Positions 27,979 through 37,346 of a stretch of 64,000 bases of DNA are shown piece by piece. A program made the translations under genes and the position numbers. The notes under the pieces are model-generated. The model ran no database searches, was not told the origin of the DNA, and saw only the letters and a program-made list of their open reading frames with translations. Origin of the DNA: Gammaproteobacteria bacterium (GTDB taxonomy: Bacteria; Pseudomonadota; Gammaproteobacteria; Steroidobacterales; Steroidobacteraceae); assembly GCA_005878095.1 (NCBI GenBank), contig VBNH01000048.1, positions 1 to 64,000 of the forward strand, read 5' to 3'. Position 1 is the stretch's first letter, and every line of letters begins with the position of its first letter.

Positions 27979-29036
27979 GGCCGTTCGCCCCCGACGCCGA
28001 GGCGGTGTTCGCGGAACTCACGGTGCGGATCGCGGACACCGTGGCGCGGCTGCGCGAGGTGCAGGGCGTCGCGGTCGGCTGCTCGGCGAAGCGCGCCGTG
28101 TGGAGCTGCGGCAAGACGACTCTGTATCAGTATCTGCCGCTCGCGCAGGCGCCGCCGCGCGCCGGCCGCAGGCCGGTGCTCGTCTGCTTTGCGCTGGTGA
28201 ACCGCCCGTACGTGCTCGACCTGCAGCCGGATCGGTCGCTGGTGCGGCGGCTGCTCGAGGCGGGCCTGGCGGTGTATCTGATCGATTGGGGCGATCCGGA
28301 CGATGCCGACCGCTGCGTCGATCTGGACGACTACATCGAGCGCCATCTCGGGGGCAGCGTGCGCCACATCCTCGGCAACCACGGCGGCGAGGCGCTCGAT
28401 GTGCTCGGGGTCTGCCAGGGCGGCGTGCTGAGCCTGTGCTACACCGCGCTGCACGGCAAGCAGGTGGCGAATCTCGTGACACTGACCACGCCGGTGGATT
28501 TTCACACGCCCGACAACCTGCTTTCGAAGTGGGTGCGGGGGCTCGACACCGAGCTCCTCATGCGCAGCGGCAACGTGCCGGGCGAGGTGCTCAACGGACT
28601 GTTCCTGTCGCTCAGCCCGTTTCGCCTGACGCAGCACAAGTACGTGCGGCTGCTCAGCGGCAACAGCGATCAGCGCGCGCTCGAGGACTTCGTGCGCATG
28701 GAGAGATGGATCTTCGACAGCCCGCCGCAGGCGGCGCTCGCGCTGGCGCAGTTCGTCAGGTGGTTCTACCAGGAGAACCGCCTCGCTCGTGGGACGCTGC
28801 GAATCGGTGGCCGCCGGGTGGACCTGGGAGAGATCCGCCAGCCGGTGCTCAATCTTTACGCGCTCGAGGATCACATCGTACCGCCGGACGCCGCGGCGGC
28901 CATGCAGCGCTACATCGGCAGCGCCGATTACACCGGCTGCGGCATCGACACCGGACACATCGGCATGTACGTGAGCCGCAAGGCCGCGCACGAGATCCCG
29001 GCCCGCATCATTTCCTGGCTGCAGGAACGGCAATAG
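27975..29036 (+). CDS. phaC: Class III PHA synthase catalytic subunit PhaC
   Basis: 353 aa; VLGVCQGGVLSLCYTALHGKQVANLVTLTTPVDF; LYALEDHIVPP; DTGHIGMYVSRKA (class III-type GHIGMYV). Confidence 0.92.
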   Translation: MRPFAPDAEAVFAELTVRIADTVARLREVQGVAVGCSAKRAVWSCGKTTLYQYLPLAQAPPRAGRRPVLVCFALVNRPYVLDLQPDRSLVRRLLEAGLAVYLIDWGDPDDADRCVDLDDYIERHLGGSVRHILGNHGGEALDVLGVCQGGVLSLCYTALHGKQVANLVTLTTPVDFHTPDNLLSKWVRGLDTELLMRSGNVPGEVLNGLFLSLSPFRLTQHKYVRLLSGNSDQRALEDFVRMERWIFDSPPQAALALAQFVRWFYQENRLARGTLRIGGRRVDLGEIRQPVLNLYALEDHIVPPDAAAAMQRYIGSADYTGCGIDTGHIGMYVSRKAAHEIPARIISWLQERQ

Positions 29037-29049
29037 CGGCCCCGCGGCC

Positions 29050-30180
29050 TCAGTAGCCGCGCTCGATGTCCACCACCGACAGCATCGGCTCGCCCGCGAC
29101 ATAGCGGCGCAGATTCTCGCGCAGCAGCGCGGTGCGCTGCTCCTCCGCCAGCGGCGTATCCGCCGACACGTGCGGGGTGATGATGACGTTCGGCAGGCGC
29201 CACAGGGGACTGTCGGAGGGCAGGGGCTCGGGATCGACGACGTCGAGGCCCGCGCCGGCGAGCTTGCCGCCGCTGAGGGCGGCGATCAGGTCCGCGGTCA
29301 CCGTGCTGCGCCCGCGGCCCACGCTGATGAAGTAAGCACCGGGCTTGAGGCTCTCAAAGAACTCGCGGTTGAAAATACCGGTCGTCTGGGGCGTGAGCGG
29401 CGCGCAATTGACCACGAAGTCGGCATCCTTGGCGAGCTTGAGCAGCTCATCGGGCAGTCCGACGTAGCTCACGTAGTCAGGCCCGGTGCGGCCGCTGGCG
29501 CGGGTCGCGGTCACACGCATGCCGAAAGCGTGGGCGCGCCGGGCGACCTCGGTGCCGATACCCCCCAGGCCCACCACCAGCACCGTTCTGCCCTCCAGGT
29601 CCGCCAGGCGCGGCGCGCTGTCCTGTGCCCAAACTGCCTGTTGCTGCTCCTTGAGGAAGTAGTCCAGGTGGCGACTCAACACCAGCATCATCCCCAGCAC
29701 GTGCTCGGCCATGGTGGGGCCCATGGTGCGCTGCAGGTTGGTCAGCAGAGGCTGACGCTCGCGCATCAGGGGCTGCTGTACGCAGCGCTCGACACCGGCG
29801 GCCGGCCACTGGATCCACTGCAGCTGCTTCGCCTGCGCCAGCACCTGCGCCGAGCACACGCCAATGGTGGCGTCCGCGGCGGCAATCTCGCGCGGCGTCG
29901 CCGCGGCGATGTCGATGAGCTTCGCGCGCGGGGCCTGCTGCTGCAGCACCGGCAGCAGGTGATGCAGCTGCTCGCTCACCAGCACGATCCGCGGCGGCCG
30001 CCAGCCGGGGCGCGCGCGTACCGGCTGCGCAGCGGTGCGCAGCCCGAGCCGCTCGATCAGCTGGGCGGCGGATGGCTCTTGCGCGGAAGCGTTCGCGGCG
30101 AGCGAGTGCGCGGGCGCCAGCAGCGCATACAGGCTCAAGGTGGTGGCTGCCGCCAGAAGCACGCGGGGCCTGATCGGCAT
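29050..30180 (-). CDS. D-2-hydroxyacid dehydrogenase family protein with predicted signal peptide
   Basis: RTVLVVGLGGIGTEVARRAHAFGMRV, NIIITPHVSADTPLAEE-like C-term (NVIITPHVSAD); N-terminal MPIRPRVLLAAATTLSLYALLAPAHSLAANA. Confidence 0.8.
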   Translation of the reverse strand: MPIRPRVLLAAATTLSLYALLAPAHSLAANASAQEPSAAQLIERLGLRTAAQPVRARPGWRPPRIVLVSEQLHHLLPVLQQQAPRAKLIDIAAATPREIAAADATIGVCSAQVLAQAKQLQWIQWPAAGVERCVQQPLMRERQPLLTNLQRTMGPTMAEHVLGMMLVLSRHLDYFLKEQQQAVWAQDSAPRLADLEGRTVLVVGLGGIGTEVARRAHAFGMRVTATRASGRTGPDYVSYVGLPDELLKLAKDADFVVNCAPLTPQTTGIFNREFFESLKPGAYFISVGRGRSTVTADLIAALSGGKLAGAGLDVVDPEPLPSDSPLWRLPNVIITPHVSADTPLAEEQRTALLRENLRRYVAGEPMLSVVDIERGY

Positions 30181-30209
30181 GCGGAGCTCTCCTGCAGGGG
30201 ACGCGCAGT

Positions 30210-30941
30210 CTACGCCATGCCGCCACTCACCGAGATGATCTGTGCGGTCAGGTAGGAAGCATCCTCCGACACCAGAAACGACACCACGCCGGCGATCTCC
30301 TCGGGAGCGCCCAAGCGGTTCATGGGCACCAGCCGCTCGATGGCCTCGGCATCGAACAGTCCGGCCGTCATCGGCGTGTCGACGATGCCGGGGGCCACGG
30401 CGTTCACCGTGACGCCGCGGGTCGCGACTTCGAGCGCGAGCGCCTTGGTGGCGGAGTTGAGGGCCCCCTTGGCGGCGGCATAGTTGACCTGGCCCTTGTT
30501 GCCGATCAGCGCGGCGATGGACGACACGTTCACGATCCGGCCCCAGCGGGTGCGGATCATGGGCAGCAGCAGCGGCTGCGTGGCGTTGAAGAAGCCGTTG
30601 ACCGACACGTCGATCACCCGGTGCCATGCTTCCGGACTCATGCCCGGCAGCACCGCGTCATCGTGCACGCCCGCGTTGTTGACCAGGATCTGGATGGGAC
30701 CTGCCTCGAGCACCGCCTCGAGCGCCGCACGTGCGGCGGCGGCTTCGGTGATGTCGAAGTTGATGGCGCTGGCGTGACCACCGGCCGCGACGATGTCGCG
30801 CACCAGCGCCTCGGCCGCCGCCACGCCGCGATGCGAGTGAACGTACACGTGGTGACCATCACGCGCCAGGCGGCGGCACAGCGCACCACCGATGCCACCG
30901 CTGCCGCCCGTCACCAGGGCGCGTCGGGGAGCGGCGCTCAT
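30210..30941 (-). CDS. 3-oxoacyl-ACP reductase (FabG-like; aryl-polyene-type cluster)
   Basis: RRALVTGGSGGIGGALCRRLARDGHHVYVHSHRG...VNNAGVHDDAVLPGM...NVSSIAALIGNKGQVNYAAAKG. Confidence 0.87.
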   Translation of the reverse strand: MSAAPRRALVTGGSGGIGGALCRRLARDGHHVYVHSHRGVAAAEALVRDIVAAGGHASAINFDITEAAAARAALEAVLEAGPIQILVNNAGVHDDAVLPGMSPEAWHRVIDVSVNGFFNATQPLLLPMIRTRWGRIVNVSSIAALIGNKGQVNYAAAKGALNSATKALALEVATRGVTVNAVAPGIVDTPMTAGLFDAEAIERLVPMNRLGAPEEIAGVVSFLVSEDASYLTAQIISVSGGMA

Positions 30942-31417
30942 GCGTGGGTGCCGGCGTCGAACACGATGCTGGCGCGCCCGCTCACGAGCGACTGCTGCGC
31001 GCTCCACACCGAGAACTCATAGAGCACCGTGCGTGCATCGCCGGTGACGCGCTCGGCGGCGGCGATGAGATCCGCCTGCAGATCGTCCAGGCGCGCCACG
31101 TGCAGCGCGACGTTGCGCACGCTCGCCAGGTAGCCGACGGTCGCGCCGATGCTGCCGCGCACGCTGGTGGAAACGGTGCTGGCGAGCGGCGCGCTGGCGG
31201 CCACCAGTGCGCCATGCACCGCCATGGCCTGCGCGGCGTACTCGATGCCGCAGGCAGCGCCCAGGCGCCCGTGCAGGCGCAGCGGATTGTCGGGGCTGCG
31301 GTGCGTCGCGCTGCGGCAGCGAATGCGCGTGGCGTCCCAGGACAGCACTTCATCGAGCAGGCACATGCGGCCCTTGTGGGGGATGTGCTGCTCGATCCAC
31401 TCTCGGTCTAAGGGCAT
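30938..31417 (-). CDS. Hotdog-fold 3-hydroxyacyl-ACP dehydratase-like
   Basis: MPLDREWIEQHIPHKGRMCLLDEVLSWDATRIRCRS; FabZ/ApeP-like, 4-nt overlap with FabG. Confidence 0.8.
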   Translation of the reverse strand: MPLDREWIEQHIPHKGRMCLLDEVLSWDATRIRCRSATHRSPDNPLRLHGRLGAACGIEYAAQAMAVHGALVAASAPLASTVSTSVRGSIGATVGYLASVRNVALHVARLDDLQADLIAAAERVTGDARTVLYEFSVWSAQQSLVSGRASIVFDAGTHA

Positions 31418-32217
31418 GCGCTCAGCTCCACGGCGAGGCACTGGCCGCCGAGGTAGTCGAGCACCACGCGGCCGGTGGTGCGCCGCGCCAGGTGTGCGAG
31501 CAGCGGCAGGCTGCGGGCCGCGGGAATCGATCGGCGCAGCGCCTCGAGCGCGCCGTCAGCCATGTCATCCGCCGGCGCTGCGGTGAGTGTGGCGCTCACG
31601 CTCGCCTGCGACGCCGCGCTCACCGCCGGCGCCAGCACCAGCGCTACGCCGAACGCGTCCGGGATGGGACGGTGGCGGTGCAGGGGTTCGGGGTAACCCA
31701 CGTCGTAGGCGACGAGCAGTACCGCGGTTCGCTCAACGGCCACCTGAAGTAAGGCCTCCAGCAGTCCGGCTGCAAAGCTCGCATCATAGGCGCACAGCGC
31801 ACTGGAGGCGGGAGTGGCCTGGGTCGCAATGCTCCAGTAGCCGGCGGCGGCGTTGTGCACGCAGTTATGAAAGCGGGTGGGCGACAGCTGCCGCTCGGCG
31901 GAAGCCAGCACCTGGCAGATCTCGTGACAGTTCTGACCGTCGCCGCCGGAGGAGGCGAACACCGCCGCCAGAGCCGCCGGATCCGCGCCGGCGCGGGCGG
32001 TGGCTTCCAGCCCGACCGCCAGCGCCAGCCGCACGACGGTGCCGGTGCGCCGGCGCTCGGCGCTCGGCAGGCACTCGGGCGCCGGCAGCACCGTCGGCGC
32101 GCGCGCCCAGGGTGCCTGCCCCGTGAGCACTCGTGCCCCGGCCGGCCAGTCACCGATGCCCGGTCCGAGCAGCCCGATGCCCTCCACGTACGCCGCGAGT
32201 GCCGCCATCGCGCTCAC
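31408..32217 (-). CDS. Beta-ketoacyl synthase chain-length-factor-like protein
   Basis: FASSGGDGQNCHEICQVLASAERQLSPTRFHNCVHNAAAGYWSIATQATPASSALCAYDASFAAGLLEA; lacks active-site Cys of KS. Confidence 0.8.
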   Translation of the reverse strand: MSAMAALAAYVEGIGLLGPGIGDWPAGARVLTGQAPWARAPTVLPAPECLPSAERRRTGTVVRLALAVGLEATARAGADPAALAAVFASSGGDGQNCHEICQVLASAERQLSPTRFHNCVHNAAAGYWSIATQATPASSALCAYDASFAAGLLEALLQVAVERTAVLLVAYDVGYPEPLHRHRPIPDAFGVALVLAPAVSAASQASVSATLTAAPADDMADGALEALRRSIPAARSLPLLAHLARRTTGRVVLDYLGGQCLAVELSACP

Positions 32218-33407
32218 CCGGCACGGCCGAAGATCAGGCTGCAGTTGGAGCCGCCGAAGCCGAAGGAGTTGCTCATGACGCGCGACAGGCGCGTGACACG
32301 GTTATCGCGCAGGTAGTGCACGGTGAGCGCCGGGTCGAGCTCGGTGGTGTTGACGCCCGCCGGCATCACTCCGTGCTGCAGCGCGAGCGCGCAGATGACC
32401 GCCTCGAGCGCGCCGGCGGCGCCGAGCGTGTGACCCGTTGCGCCCTTGGTCGAGCTGCCGGGGGTCTCATTGCCGAGCACGTTCGTCACGGCGCGAGCTT
32501 CGGCGTCATCGTTGCTCGGCGTGCCGGTACCGTGAAAGTTGATGTATTCGATATCCTGCGGAGCGAGTGCCGCGGCCTCGAGCGCCTGCAGCATGGCGGC
32601 GCGTGCACCACGGCCTTGCGGATGCGGGGCGGACATGTGGTGCGCGTCGCTCGATTCGCCGACCCCGAGCAGCAGTACCGCATTCGCGTCCAGGCTTGCC
32701 CCGGGACGCTCGAGCAGCGCGAACGCCGCGGCTTCGCCGATGGAAATACCGTCGCGCGCGACGTCGAAGGGCCGGCACGGCCTGCTCGACACCAGCTGCA
32801 GGGAGTGAAAGCCATAGAGCGTGGTGAGACACAGCGAGTCCACCCCGCCGACGAGCGCGGCGTCGATCAACCCGGCCTCGATGGCGCGCCGCGCAGAGGC
32901 GAACACCTTGGCGCTCGAGGAGCACGCGCACGAGATCACCACGGCCGGGCCCGACAGCTGCAGGGCCTGCTGCGCGAACGCCGCGAGCGAGAACGTGTTG
33001 TGCGCGCCGCGGTAGCGAAAGTGCGCCGGCAGCGCACCGCTCAGCGGGTCGCGCTCGCGGTAGGCAAGCTCGGTCTCGAGGATCCCTGAGGTGCTGGTGC
33101 CGAGAAACACCCCGACGCGCTCGCGCCCGTAGCGGGCGGCGGCGCGCTGCACGGCCTCGGCAAGACCGTCCTGGGCGAGGCCGAGGTGGGCCAGGCGATT
33201 GTTGCGGCACTCGAACTCGCGCAGCGTCGCGGGGAGCGGGGCCTCATCGACGCCCGCAACCTCGCCCACCCAGGTGTCGAGCGTCACCGTCTCGAAGGCG
33301 CACGGGGCGAGCCCGGTGCGCCGCTCGTGCAGCGTAGCGAGCGTGGCGGCGACACCGCGACCGATGCAGCTCGTGGCGGTGAAGCTCGTGAGCGCGAGCG
33401 GATTCAT
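32214..33407 (-). CDS. Beta-ketoacyl-ACP synthase (KAS II-like)
   Basis: ISCACSSSAKVFASARRAIEAGLIDAALVGGVDSL; NFHGTGTPSNDDAEARA; KGATGHTLGAAGALEAVI (Cys-His-His). Confidence 0.92.
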   Translation of the reverse strand: MNPLALTSFTATSCIGRGVAATLATLHERRTGLAPCAFETVTLDTWVGEVAGVDEAPLPATLREFECRNNRLAHLGLAQDGLAEAVQRAAARYGRERVGVFLGTSTSGILETELAYRERDPLSGALPAHFRYRGAHNTFSLAAFAQQALQLSGPAVVISCACSSSAKVFASARRAIEAGLIDAALVGGVDSLCLTTLYGFHSLQLVSSRPCRPFDVARDGISIGEAAAFALLERPGASLDANAVLLLGVGESSDAHHMSAPHPQGRGARAAMLQALEAAALAPQDIEYINFHGTGTPSNDDAEARAVTNVLGNETPGSSTKGATGHTLGAAGALEAVICALALQHGVMPAGVNTTELDPALTVHYLRDNRVTRLSRVMSNSFGFGGSNCSLIFGRAG

Positions 33408-33423
33408 GCGCCGGTAGTTTACG

Positions 33424-34260
33424 TCAGTGTCGCCCGGCACGATCCGCGGCCGTGCGCAACGTGATGGGCGTGAGCCGCGCGGCGGCCACCGCCGCCAGCA
33501 GGGGCGGCAGCACCTCCAGGATCACCGCGCCGCCGGCGGCGGTGCGCGCGGCGTGTCCATCGTGCAGCAGCAGGATGTCGCCGTCTGCGAGGTGGCGTGT
33601 GAGTTTGCCGAGCAGGCGCGGCGCGCTGCCGCTCACGGTGTCAAAGCCGCGCCGGGTCCAGCTCACCAGGCGCAGACCGGCGCGCGCCAGCACCGGCTCG
33701 AGGAAGGGATTGCGCAAGCCCGCGGGCGCGCGGAAGAACTGCGCGACTTCGCCGGTCGCCGCCGCGATGGTCTGCTGCGCGCACCCGATCTCCTGCGCCA
33801 GCGCGCGGGGCCCGAGGAGCGAGAAGCGATGCAGATGGCGCTGGCTGTGATTCTCGATGGCGTGGCCGCACCGCACGATCTCGCGGGCGAGGCCCGGGTG
33901 TCGGGCCACCCGCTCGCCGATGCAGAAGAAGGTGGCCCTGGCGCCGTGCGCCTCGAGGAGCGCGAGCACGCGCGGCGTGACGTCGGGATCGGGGCCATCG
34001 TCGATGGTGATGGCGATCGCCCCCGCGCCGCCGCCGCCGGCAGCCGGCGGCAGGCGGGTCCAGTTCGGGCCCAGCAGGCGGCTCCTCGGCCACAGGCCTG
34101 CGGCGGTGAGCAGCAGATGATCCGCCAGCACGGCGCCGAGGGTCCAGGGCCACCAGTGCGGCCGCACGAGCGTCACGGCCGCGGCGGCGACGTGCCACGC
34201 CACGGAGCCGCGGATCAGTGCCGAGGGTCCGCTGCGATGTTGGCTCGAAGGCTCGGCCAT
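33424..34260 (-). CDS. Polysaccharide deacetylase (NodB) family protein
   Basis: IAITIDDGPDPDVTPRVLALLEAHGARATFFCIGERVARHPGLAREIVRCGHAIENHSQRH; start 34260 or 34305. Confidence 0.87.
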   Translation of the reverse strand: MAEPSSQHRSGPSALIRGSVAWHVAAAAVTLVRPHWWPWTLGAVLADHLLLTAAGLWPRSRLLGPNWTRLPPAAGGGGAGAIAITIDDGPDPDVTPRVLALLEAHGARATFFCIGERVARHPGLAREIVRCGHAIENHSQRHLHRFSLLGPRALAQEIGCAQQTIAAATGEVAQFFRAPAGLRNPFLEPVLARAGLRLVSWTRRGFDTVSGSAPRLLGKLTRHLADGDILLLHDGHAARTAAGGAVILEVLPPLLAAVAAARLTPITLRTAADRAGRH

Positions 34261-34277
34261 ATGGGTGTCCGCCCCGC

Positions 34278-34964
34278 TCAAAGACCAGGTCGACCTCGGC
34301 GCCATCCTCCGTGCGTAGGGTGGGGCGTCAAGCGCGCATCCAGAAATCGTTCCCAGAGCGTGCGCCAGGTGGGCCAGTCATGCCCGCCGGGCACCGTGTC
34401 GACGGCCTCGGGGGCGAGCGCGGCCGCCATCAGGCGGTGACGCGCCGCGAAGCGATCGTCGCGCCCGAGGCCGAGATGCACGCTCAGGTGAGCGGCGCCA
34501 TGGGTCCTGATGAAGCGCCACAGGTGGCGCTCGTCTTCATCGTCCGCGAGCTCGCCGGGATTCCAGCGGTGCACGCCGCCGGCACGCTCGATCTCACCGG
34601 TGATGATGTGGCTGCCGAGGTAGGGGGCGAGCACGCACACACCCGCGAGCTCCCGTGCATGTCGTGCCGCATACGACAGGGCAATGTAGCCGCCGAGTGA
34701 GATCCCGCCGACCCACACCGCGCAGCCCGCCCGCTGCGCCGGCCGGACGAGGTCCTCGTGCAGACTATCGAGCACGCCGCGATCCAGGACGTGCGGCAGC
34801 TCCGGCGCGGCGAATACGAGATCGACGGCTAAGGCCCGCGCGCGCACCGCCTCGACGAAGCCCTCGCGCACGAAGTCCTCGGGGCGCGAGTACGCCCCCG
34901 GCAGCATCACCACGCGGATGGGTGCCGTCCGGCCGATGTGGGCTGCTTGCAGGATCGTGCGCAT
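34278..34964 (-). CDS. Alpha/beta hydrolase
   Basis: IRVVMLPGAYSRPEDFV...CAVWVGGISLGGYIALSYAARHARELAGVCVLAPYLG (GISLGG nucleophile elbow). Confidence 0.8.
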   Translation of the reverse strand: MRTILQAAHIGRTAPIRVVMLPGAYSRPEDFVREGFVEAVRARALAVDLVFAAPELPHVLDRGVLDSLHEDLVRPAQRAGCAVWVGGISLGGYIALSYAARHARELAGVCVLAPYLGSHIITGEIERAGGVHRWNPGELADDEDERHLWRFIRTHGAAHLSVHLGLGRDDRFAARHRLMAAALAPEAVDTVPGGHDWPTWRTLWERFLDARLTPHPTHGGWRRGRPGL

Positions 34965-34982
34965 CCGGCGGCCAGCGCGGCA

Positions 34983-37346
34983 TCAGCCGCGCGCCGCGCC
35001 GGGGCGCAGGGCTGATCCGGCCAACATTGCCGAGAACAGCAGCGCGAGCAGCGCCCCCGGGGCCACCGTGGAGCCGAGATCCGCGAGCACCGCCACGCGC
35101 GAGACGGCCAGCACTCCGAATGCCACGACGGTGGCCAGATTCGCGACCAGGAGGGAGGCGAGCGTGCGCGGCACCGACCCGGCATGCGGTTGTGCGCGGG
35201 TGCGGTCGAAGAACAACGCGTAGTTGGAGCCGACCGCCACGATGAGGAGCAGGCCCACGACATGCAGGATGGTGAGCGGCCGCCCCGCCGCCGCCAGCAG
35301 CCCCACGACGGCGAGCACCGACAGGGCAAGCGGCAGCACCACCCGCAGCATCCGCGAGAGGCTGCGCAGTGCGATCACGAGCAGCAGCACGATGGCGGCG
35401 AATCCGGCGAGTGCCAGTCGCAGCGCTGCCGAGAGATAGCCCGAGTAGAGCCGGTCGGCTTCCCCCTTCAGATCGAGCACCGCGGCGTGCGCGGCGGGGT
35501 CGGCCGCGACCGCGGCGCGCAACTGCGCAATGGCCGCGCTCGACAGATCCCCCGAAGTCGCCGACACCGGCAGCAGTGCCGACCAGCCGCCGGACCCCTT
35601 TACCAGCAGCGCATCCAAGGCGGCGCCGAGCGATGTGCCGGCCAAGTCGGCAGGGGTCAGGGGTGGAGCCTGACGCGCTGCCTCGACGTCGTCGATGAAC
35701 GGCGCGAACACCGCGGCCCTCACCGGCAGGCCCGAGAGCGCCGTCGTCAGCCGCGCGCGCAGCTCAGGGGCGGCCGGAAGAGCGTCGCGGCGCGCGCTCT
35801 GGGTGGCGAGTGGCGGCAGGAAGCGCGCCGGGGACTCGAAGCCGCCGATCACGCCTGACTCGACGAGCGCGGCGAGCCGCTCGCTCAGGGCTTGCGCGGC
35901 CGCGAGCGCGGCTTCCCGGTCGGGGCCGGATGCGATCGCCAAATAGCGTACCTCCGGGGCGCCGGCCTCGGCACGCAGCCGCTCATCGAGCGCCTGGTCC
36001 GCGAGCGACACCGGGTTCAGCGAAGCCAGCTCGCGGCTCCAGAGCGCGCCGCGATGCGCGTACAGCGCTGTGGCGGCGAGCACCGGCACCAGCACCAGCA
36101 CTGCGCGTGCGCTTGCGGCGCGCTCGAGCACCCGCGCCACTGCCGCGCCTGCTGCCGTGAGGTCGCGGATCGAGTGCACGCGCTGCCTCCAGGCGGGCAG
36201 GACGAAGCGCGTGACGAGCGCCGCCGCGATGAGTCCGGCGATGGAATAAAGGCCGAGCTGCGCGAGGCCGGGGAAGGCCGACGGCAGCAGCGCCGCGAAT
36301 CCACAGACTGAGGTCAGGACCCCCAGGCGGATGGTGGGCCACACCAGGTGGCGAAAGTCGGCAGCAGCCTGGATGAACAGGTAGATGGAGTAGTCCACCG
36401 CCTCACCGATCAGCGTGATGCCGAACCCGAGCGTGATGCCATGCACGGCCCCGAAGCCGGCCGCGACGCAGGCGACGCCCGCGAGCGCGCCCGAGGCCAC
36501 CGGCACGAGGGTGAGAAGCAGCGCGGGCAGGGAGCGATACACCGCGAGCAGCAGCACCACGATGAGCGCGGCGCTGAGCGAGGAGAGCCGTACGACCTCG
36601 CTCTTGATGATGGCGCGCGCGGCGACCGCGAACACCGGCGGCCCGCTCATGAGGAGCCTCACCGCGCCGTCCTGGCCTTCAGGGAGCGCGGCCACCACGG
36701 CCGCAAACGCGCGCCGGATGGCTTCGCATGCCGCCTGCTGCGCATCCGTATCCGATCCCGCCGCCCGTGTCTGCACCAGCAGCAGCGCGCGCGTGCCGTC
36801 GGGCGAGCTCCACACGCCCTCGGTGGTATGCGGAGCCTGCCCGGGTCCGAGGGAGTCGATGATCCCGAGCAGCTCGCCGGTCGGATCGCGCGCGAACAAG
36901 GGCTTGACGAGGAGCCCCTCGGGCGAGGCCAGCCTGTCGAGGGAGTCGCTGATCGCTGCGCGCAGTCCCTCTGCCGTGAAGCGCTGCCGGGTGACGTCCG
37001 CGCTCAGCAGATAACGATGGCGAAACAGAAACTCCCGATCGCGCGCGAGCCGTGCGGCATCCCCGTTGTTGACGGCGACGAAGGCAGGATCGGACGCGAG
37101 TAGCCTCGCGAGCTGTGTCGACGCCCGCGCCCGCGTGCGTGCATCCGCACCCTGGAGCGCCACGATCATGAGGTGCGCCGCCGGGCCCTCGCGCAGTTGC
37201 TCGATGAGGAGGCGCTGCTGCGGGCTGGGGGTGCGCGGCAGAAACGCCGAGAGGTCTGCGACGTAGGTCGCGCGCGCGACGACCACCACACCGACGAGCA
37301 CCAGCAGCACCCAGATCAGGGTGGCGGCACCGGCCGTGCGCCTCAT
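34983..37346 (-). CDS. MMPL/RND-type exporter of aryl-polyene-like cluster
   Basis: 787 aa with two hydrophobic halves; ITLGFGITLIGEAVDYSIYLFIQ; LHVVGLLLIVAVGSNYALFFDRT. Confidence 0.85.
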   Translation of the reverse strand: MRRTAGAATLIWVLLVLVGVVVVARATYVADLSAFLPRTPSPQQRLLIEQLREGPAAHLMIVALQGADARTRARASTQLARLLASDPAFVAVNNGDAARLARDREFLFRHRYLLSADVTRQRFTAEGLRAAISDSLDRLASPEGLLVKPLFARDPTGELLGIIDSLGPGQAPHTTEGVWSSPDGTRALLLVQTRAAGSDTDAQQAACEAIRRAFAAVVAALPEGQDGAVRLLMSGPPVFAVAARAIIKSEVVRLSSLSAALIVVLLLAVYRSLPALLLTLVPVASGALAGVACVAAGFGAVHGITLGFGITLIGEAVDYSIYLFIQAAADFRHLVWPTIRLGVLTSVCGFAALLPSAFPGLAQLGLYSIAGLIAAALVTRFVLPAWRQRVHSIRDLTAAGAAVARVLERAASARAVLVLVPVLAATALYAHRGALWSRELASLNPVSLADQALDERLRAEAGAPEVRYLAIASGPDREAALAAAQALSERLAALVESGVIGGFESPARFLPPLATQSARRDALPAAPELRARLTTALSGLPVRAAVFAPFIDDVEAARQAPPLTPADLAGTSLGAALDALLVKGSGGWSALLPVSATSGDLSSAAIAQLRAAVAADPAAHAAVLDLKGEADRLYSGYLSAALRLALAGFAAIVLLLVIALRSLSRMLRVVLPLALSVLAVVGLLAAAGRPLTILHVVGLLLIVAVGSNYALFFDRTRAQPHAGSVPRTLASLLVANLATVVAFGVLAVSRVAVLADLGSTVAPGALLALLFSAMLAGSALRPGAARG

